Origin: Conidiobolus incongruus B7586
Lineage: Eukaryota; Entomophthoromycota; Entomophthoromycetes; Entomophthorales; Conidiobolaceae
Assembly: GCA_000697335.1 (NCBI GenBank)
Contig: JNEM01010859.1
Span: forward strand, 1-12,465
DNA length: 12,465 nt
Reading direction: 5' to 3'
Shown here piece after piece: positions 7,947 to 12,465 of this stretch (its first letter is position 1; each line of letters starts with the position of its first letter). Below the pieces are notes generated by a model. The model made no database searches, had not been told where the DNA came from, and saw nothing but the letters and a program-made list of their open reading frames with translations. Made by a program: the position numbers and the translations under genes.

Positions 7947-8716
7947 AATTCCAATTAATCAAAGTATAATTATAATGATTATTGACATGATTTAAATTGG
8001 TCTGGTTACAGTGATGTTTTAATTTGAATAGTTGAAGGATTTTAATTAACGTGGATTGGCGATCTACAGAATTCTATTATATTGTTAGTATATTGTTAAG
8101 ATATAGTTGAGGAAATTAGTTACCGTTAAATTGACGAATGTAATGGGAATAGTACGATGAATGGAATGAATATAATGCTGTATATTGTCATAATTGGATT
8201 GATAGTTTTCTAGTTGATCTTCTATATAAAATATAAGCATTAATAAATAATCTATTAACATTTAAAATCAAGATTACTTTTAGTCACAATAACTAACAAT
8301 CTATTAAAAAAATAATCGTGGGGCAAATTCAATACTGTGTGATATAAATTATTCACACTGGTCAAATTAGTAATATCGCAGGTTAATAGAATGAAATCGA
8401 TACGAGGTAAGTTTTTTTGTTGGTTTAATTCTAGCACCCGCGATAGGTTGAATGCTATTCGACTAGAGTATTAATTAGTTTAAATGTTAGGATGTGATAT
8501 GGTATTTGTTACACTTCAATTTCTAAATTATGGTGATTCTCATTGGTTAATATTCTCCCTAGAGTTCTCTTGCCACTGCCTAATTCACCAATTATCTAAA
8601 ATATCGATTTAGTATGCTTACAATAATTATAACTTCGCTGAATGAATTACTTCAACTACAATTTTAGGATTATTAGGGAAACTTGGCACTGTTTGATATG
8701 GTGATAAATATGACAT
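7945..8716 (-). CDS. CENPM: CENP-M-like kinetochore pseudo-GTPase, five exons, 186 aa
   Basis: CENP-M is a Ras-fold subunit of the inner-kinetochore CCAN (with CENP-H/I/K), needed for centromere assembly. Exons in coding order: 8716..8651, 8595..8513, 8462..8278, 8221..8124, 8073..7945. Introns are 55, 50, 56 and 50 nt, all beginning GTAA; the first contains TACTAA, the second CTAAC and the fourth TACTAAC. All joins keep frame and the product is 186 aa against 180 for human CENP-M. Matches run the whole length: an MS.L.P start, PRIDF (69-73) then an ILLTCDITNLTSVNNL strand-helix, DYFF..LLVIVT (about 100-110) for human SFFLGKVCFLAT, and a late helix IKILQLF for human QRLVRVLQI. Unlike human, it has GELGSGKR (25-32), nearly a Walker A, and TKKD (110-113). 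The first 5' splice site may instead be the GTAG nine bases upstream, shortening residues 20-22. Comparison is from memory; I am fairly sure. Confidence 0.85.
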
Positions 8717-9370
8717 AATTATTCATATAATATGATAGATATTTTTGATATTGAGATTAAATAAATTATTTTTTAGTGAGGGATACATCTCACCTAATAT
8801 TATCTTTTTTAACTCCAAATATAATTTTATGGGATTGAATTCAAGATATTATACCTTAAAATTGAATTAATTAAAAAATTGAAATAGATTAAAGGAATGC
8901 TAATATTTAATCAGTTATTGCAATAAAATTAATGATGAAATAAATCATTTTTATGAAGTTATTCATTATATATAATTACTAAATTCTATTTGAACTGTAA
9001 AACAAATATATCTAATTGTTTTTCGGTATGCGTTATTCCTTCCAAGAGTTGAAGTGAAACTGTAATCAAATTGATAAATTGATGGTATTTCACATATATA
9101 AAAAATGAAATTCAATTTTATTATTGTCATTACTACTATTTAAAACTGAAATTAGTTTCAATATAATATTCTCTTAATTCAATTATTTTCTCTAAATAAA
9201 AATAATAATTACTATGAAGTCTAGAACTACGCAATCAATTGGAACAAATTTTTAATCAAAATCTTTCAAAAAGTTATTTATGAGTCACGTTTTTCTATTA
9301 AAAAGCATATAAATAACATAATACGTCATCCATTAACTTAATCATCTTTTTACAATTTAAAAAAATTAAA
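8717..9370. other. Divergent promoter region between CENP-M-like and Dabb genes
   Basis: About 650 bases of AT-rich DNA between two gene starts facing away from each other. No exon or RNA gene seen. It contains an imperfect inverted repeat at about 8773-8796 (GTGAG 8776-8780 and CTCAC 8789-8793, extending by four more pairs past a bulged base), which could be a protein-binding site. It also holds a TATA-like element and an ACGTCA decamer close to the Dabb gene. Confidence 0.5.
9308..9329 (+). promoter_or_regulatory. TATA-like element and ACGTCA motif before the Dabb gene
   Basis: TATAAATA at 9308-9315 lies 56 bases before the ATG. AATACGTCAT at 9320-9329 contains the reverse complement of TGACGT, the core bound by CREB/ATF-type bZIP factors that often serve stress genes. 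The bZIP-like core sits downstream of the TATA match, which is an odd order, so one of the two may be fortuitous. Confidence 0.3.
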
Positions 9371-9891
9371 ATGACTTTAGTCCATATCGGTAATAAACCA
9401 AGCATAAAAAATACAGTAATGTTTATTTATATCAAATATAATATAGTTTTATTGAGAATTCGACCCACTGTCACAGCTGCCAGTATTCAAAATTTAACTG
9501 AGCGCTTACATCAAATGAAGCAAGAAATCCCCTATATTAAGAGATGTCACGCTGGTAATAATATCACCGATAGGGGTAAAGGCTACAACTTTGGTAAATT
9601 TTAATATGTTATATCATATTATAGATATTTAATATTTGGTGATTTAGCTTTGACTGTAGAGTTGGAATCTAAGAATGTAATTAATTATTTTATTATTTAA
9701 AATTATTGGTTTATAAATATTATTTTAGGATTTGAATCCATATAGAGAGCACCCTTTCCACCAAGAAATTTTAAAGACTATTAAAGAAGTAATCGAAGAA
9801 GATGGTAATTAGGTTCTTTTTATTTTTTAAGCACTGATTTTAATGATAATTTTTAGGAGTTTTGGCAATTGATTACGAAACTCATGTTTAA
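9371..9891 (+). CDS. Stress-responsive dimeric alpha/beta-barrel (Dabb) protein, five exons, 101 aa
   Basis: Dabb proteins are single-domain ferredoxin-like folds that dimerise into a barrel; many are stress-induced, and the substrate is usually unknown. Exons: 9371..9389, 9447..9593, 9648..9676, 9729..9804, 9857..9891; introns are 57, 54, 52 and 52 nt, starting GTAATA, GTAAAT, GTAATT and GTAATT and ending TAG. The spliced product begins MTLVHIVLLRIRPTV (the family's opening strand with its conserved His), then an amphipathic helix ending LHQMKQEIPYI, then GKGYNF-ALTVELES, the DLNPYREHPFHQEI segment that matches the family's Y..HP.H...hallmark, and a closing strand VLAIDYE. All parts of a Dabb domain are present and the length is typical. 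Intron 1 is a multiple of three without a stop, so reading straight through gives a plausible but wrong N-terminus with 19 extra residues; the splice restores the family pattern. Function beyond the fold cannot be read from sequence. Confidence 0.9.
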
Positions 9892-10116
9892 AAATAAATT
9901 GATAACGCATTATTTTAAGTATATATTTAATTAATATATATTTTAGTTGATACCAGATATTTATTTTGATAATCACTTATATTGTAAATTATAGAATGTT
10001 TATTTTAAATGAGATTACAAATGTATCAATAATAGAGTAAATAATATAATATCAAATAATACAGTACTGGTTCTTGCATATATAAAAAAAATAAAATGAT
10101 TTTGAAATAAACAAAT

Positions 10117-10120
10117 AAAA
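10117..10120 (-). terminator. RNA polymerase III terminator of the tRNA gene
   Basis: The first run of four T on the minus strand after the tRNA lies 22 bases beyond its 3' end; a longer T run follows near 10084-10092 and could act as a backup. Confidence 0.55.
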
Positions 10121-10142
10121 TAAGAGTTTTAAGTTTGAACTT

Positions 10143-10216
10143 TGCTCCCAACAGGGATCGAACCTGTGACCTTGGCGTTATTAGCACCACGCTCTAACCA
10201 ACTGAGCTATGGGAGC
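10143..10216 (-). tRNA. tRNA-Ile(AAU), 74 nt, no intron
   Basis: All four stems form. Acceptor GCTCCCA pairs with TGGGAGC (discriminator A), D stem GCTC/GAGC, anticodon stem TGGTG/CGCCA with one T-G pair, T stem ACAGG/CCTGT. The anticodon loop is CTAATAA, so the anticodon is AAT (its A34 is normally edited to inosine in eukaryotes) and the tRNA reads isoleucine codons AUU, AUC and AUA in part. The internal promoter is intact: A box TAGCTCAGTTGG and B box GGTTCGATCC. CCA is not encoded, as expected for a eukaryotic nuclear gene. It is the last recognisable gene before the AT-rich block. Confidence 0.97.
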
Positions 10217-10690
10217 ATATTGAACCTGAATAATTCTAGATACTTTACTTAATATTTTTTATAATAATTTAGTCTAAAATATGATTGATTATTAATTAAA
10301 TAATTTTGATGGGGAATAATCTTGTCCATCACTCAAAAAACTCTGTTTATCACACTAATTCAAGATGTCATATTTAATGTACCTCATTTCATAAACTAGT
10401 TGAACATATCATTTTCTTCCAGAAAAGCATTTATTATCACAAAAATTCACAATTAGTACTGATAGAAGATTATCATAAGCAATTTAATAAATATACTTTT
10501 CTATCTTAATTTTTAAAAATATTTAGTCTCTAAGTTTTTCTTATAGTACTCACCAAAGTATTGAGTTATGAAAAGTGTGAGATATTTACTTTATTTATAG
10601 TAAGCTACTTTTTTTAATTTGGTGAATCTTTTTAATTTCCTATAATTTTATAGTAATCTATTATTTACCACTAGTGATTCTCTATTTAAG
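10217..10690. other. Gene-free flank upstream of the tRNA
   Basis: About 470 bases of AT-rich DNA with no reading frame or RNA gene that I recognise. CpG is already absent here although TpG and CpA still occur at ordinary levels, so it looks like a transition into the block that follows. Confidence 0.5.
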
Positions 10691-12465
10691 CTTTAACAAT
10701 CTATTTCCTCTTATATTTACAATTATCAATTATATCTTAGTTTTAATTTAATTAAATAACTTTTTATATTATATATTTACTTTTACTATATTTTTCTATT
10801 ATTTATATTATAATATTATTATATTTTTTTATTTAATTCATATTAAAATAATATTTATATATATTAATTATTAAGACTTTATATCTTAAGATAATATTTA
10901 TATAGAATAAAATTTATATAATATCATAAAATATTATCTAATTTTAACTCAATATATTATAATTTTGTAAAATAATTAGATTTTTTTTGTTATTTAAAAT
11001 ACATACAAGAATCACTTATTGATAATTAGTGATTTTTCTTAAAATTATTTATTTTTTTAATATATATTTTTAATAAACTATAAAGCCTATATATAATTCT
11101 TTAATATTTTAATAATTTATCTATCTCACTAAAATATATAATTAATTACCTTAATTTAATTATTATTTTATTATAATATAATTTTAGAAGTTACTTGAGT
11201 ATATATATATATATTAACTTGCAAAAGTAAGTTATAAAATCAAAGACACTTATATTTTTACTAATAACTTAATTAATATTTAATAAAATAAAGTTAAATT
11301 AAATAATTAAAATCTATTATATTTATTAATTATATATATCATTAAATGATGATATTTAAGTATTAATTGGTTAAAATATAAACCCTTAAATTTTACCTAG
11401 GGTAATTTATAAATTTGTAGGTTTTTAGTAATAAAAAAATTAAAACTTAATATATTTACCTTTAGCTTTTCTAATTTTTTAAGTTTGTGGGGTATAGAAT
11501 TAACTAACTTTTTATATTAAGAAGGGTTAATCTTGTTCTATATTTCTTAAATATATTTTTAAAATTAATTGAAATCTTTTGTTAAAGGGAAAGCTTTAAT
11601 AATTTTATTTAATTAATCTTAAAGGTATTTAATTAGATTAAAGCTAAAAAATTAAAGAAGCAATTTTATAAATATTATTTTATTATTTTTAAGTTATTTG
11701 GTAATAAAAATTATAATATAACAAAAGGTATTATCTTACTAAAAATTAATATTAGATTTATTTAACCTATATTATTTAATGGTTTTTTTAATTTATTATT
11801 TAGAATACTTTAATATATCTTAATATTAATTTCTTTATTAATTTTATAAAAATATCTTACACCAAAAAACAATATATATCCTTAAATAATAATTAACCTA
11901 TTATTATACTTTTAGGTAAAATTAACATAATAGTTATAAAATAATTTTATATCTTTTTTAAAATATTTAGCTTTTTTATTAAATCTACTAAAGTATATTT
12001 TTGTTTTATTAAACTAAATAACCTTATTTTAATTAGTTTTAGTTTAATATTAATGATAATATTTAAACTCCTATTTAATTTTATAATAGGATTTTTTTAG
12101 TTAAGGGTGTTTTTCTTTAAAGTATAAGTAGTATCTATGTTAATATAAAATATATATAATAATATTAATGTTAACTAATATTTTTATATAGTCTTATATT
12201 TCTTATTATATTTCTACAATAATATTATATTTACTAATATTAACTAACTTATAGATATATTTCTTATTATGTTTATTTATAATTTTAACATACTTAAGTT
12301 TAAGTTTAAATGTTTTTTTATTGCTATTCTTAATAGTTTTAACTATAGTAAATTAACTAACATTAGTAATTCTAATAATATTATAAGTTTATTTATTTTT
12401 TTTATAAAATTAATTAATATATAAATAAAATTTTTAGAGAAAGATTTAAGTATTATAATATTAAT
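10691..12465. other. Extremely AT-rich gene-free block with a RIP-like signature
   Basis: G+C falls to about 15% by eye and to 5 bases in 120 at 10741-10860. There is no CpG in the block. Hand counting 11401-12465 gives about 25 CpA+TpG against about 88 CpT+ApG; in unbiased DNA these would be near equal. The surrounding intergenic DNA does not show this. Loss of CpA/TpG in favour of TpA is what repeat-induced point mutation leaves, so this may be a heavily mutated repeat whose identity can no longer be read. An (AT)7 run lies at 11201-11215. No coding remnant can be named. It extends past the right edge. Confidence 0.6.
12161..12275. repeat. Degenerate tandem duplication, unit about 60 bp
   Basis: Two neighbouring stretches (starting 12161 and 12221) both begin AATATTA and share ACTAATATT and then ATATTTCTTATTAT in the same order; the last motif recurs with a spacing of 61 bases (12196 and 12257). 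Similarity between these anchors is patchy, and chance matches are easy in such AT-rich sequence. Confidence 0.3.

Noticed and set aside
10691-12465. Centromere, mitochondrial insertion or a named mobile element for the AT-rich block
   Set aside because: No mitochondrial gene fragment, terminal repeat or coding remnant can be identified, and being near a kinetochore protein gene says nothing about centromere position.

Overview
The window looks like nuclear DNA of an AT-rich, intron-bearing fungus. The evidence is a fungal-type plasma-membrane proton ATPase in two copies, a She9/Mdm33 mitochondrial inner-membrane protein, very short spliceosomal introns (47-57 nt, nearly all starting GTAA, several with TACTAA-type branch sites) and a tRNA-Ile(AAU). 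The ATPases read more like those of early-diverging fungi, plants and protists than like ascomycete Pma1. A CENP-M gene, missing from the S. cerevisiae kinetochore, points the same way. I would guess an early-diverging lineage, with low certainty on the phylum.

Layout, left to right. (1) 1-1239, minus: N-terminal 413 codons of a proton ATPase, cut by the window edge. (2) 1240-2330: AT-rich divergent promoter region. (3) 2331-3823, plus: SHE9/MDM33, two exons. (4) 3824-5174: intergenic, ending in the second ATPase's promoter (TATA box and a likely 5'-UTR intron). (5) 5175-7892, plus: complete 905-aa proton ATPase. (6) 7945-8716, minus: a five-exon gene with no long open frame, which after splicing gives a 186-aa CENP-M-like kinetochore protein. 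(7) 8717-9370: shared divergent promoter region. (8) 9371-9891, plus: a five-exon, 101-aa Dabb (stress-responsive alpha/beta barrel) protein. (9) 10143-10216, minus: tRNA-Ile(AAU). (10) 10217-12465: gene-free DNA that becomes extremely AT-rich from about 10690, has no CpG at all and is poor in CpA/TpG relative to CpT/ApG, as repeat-induced point mutation or a similar process would leave it.

Three points stand out. First, the CENP-M-like gene keeps a near-complete Walker A motif and a TKxD motif, both lost from the human pseudo-GTPase. Second, the two ATPase genes lie head to head around SHE9 and share a 402-bp stretch that is base-for-base identical, bounded by sequence about 75% identical. 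That is the mark of recent gene conversion (or an assembly artefact), and it makes the segment between them invertible in principle. Third, the AT-rich block at the right end starts just beyond the tRNA gene.

The genes do not form one pathway: ion transport, mitochondrial shape, centromere assembly, a small stress-type barrel protein and translation are simply neighbours. Splice sites were assigned by eye from reading frame and family alignment, not from transcripts.
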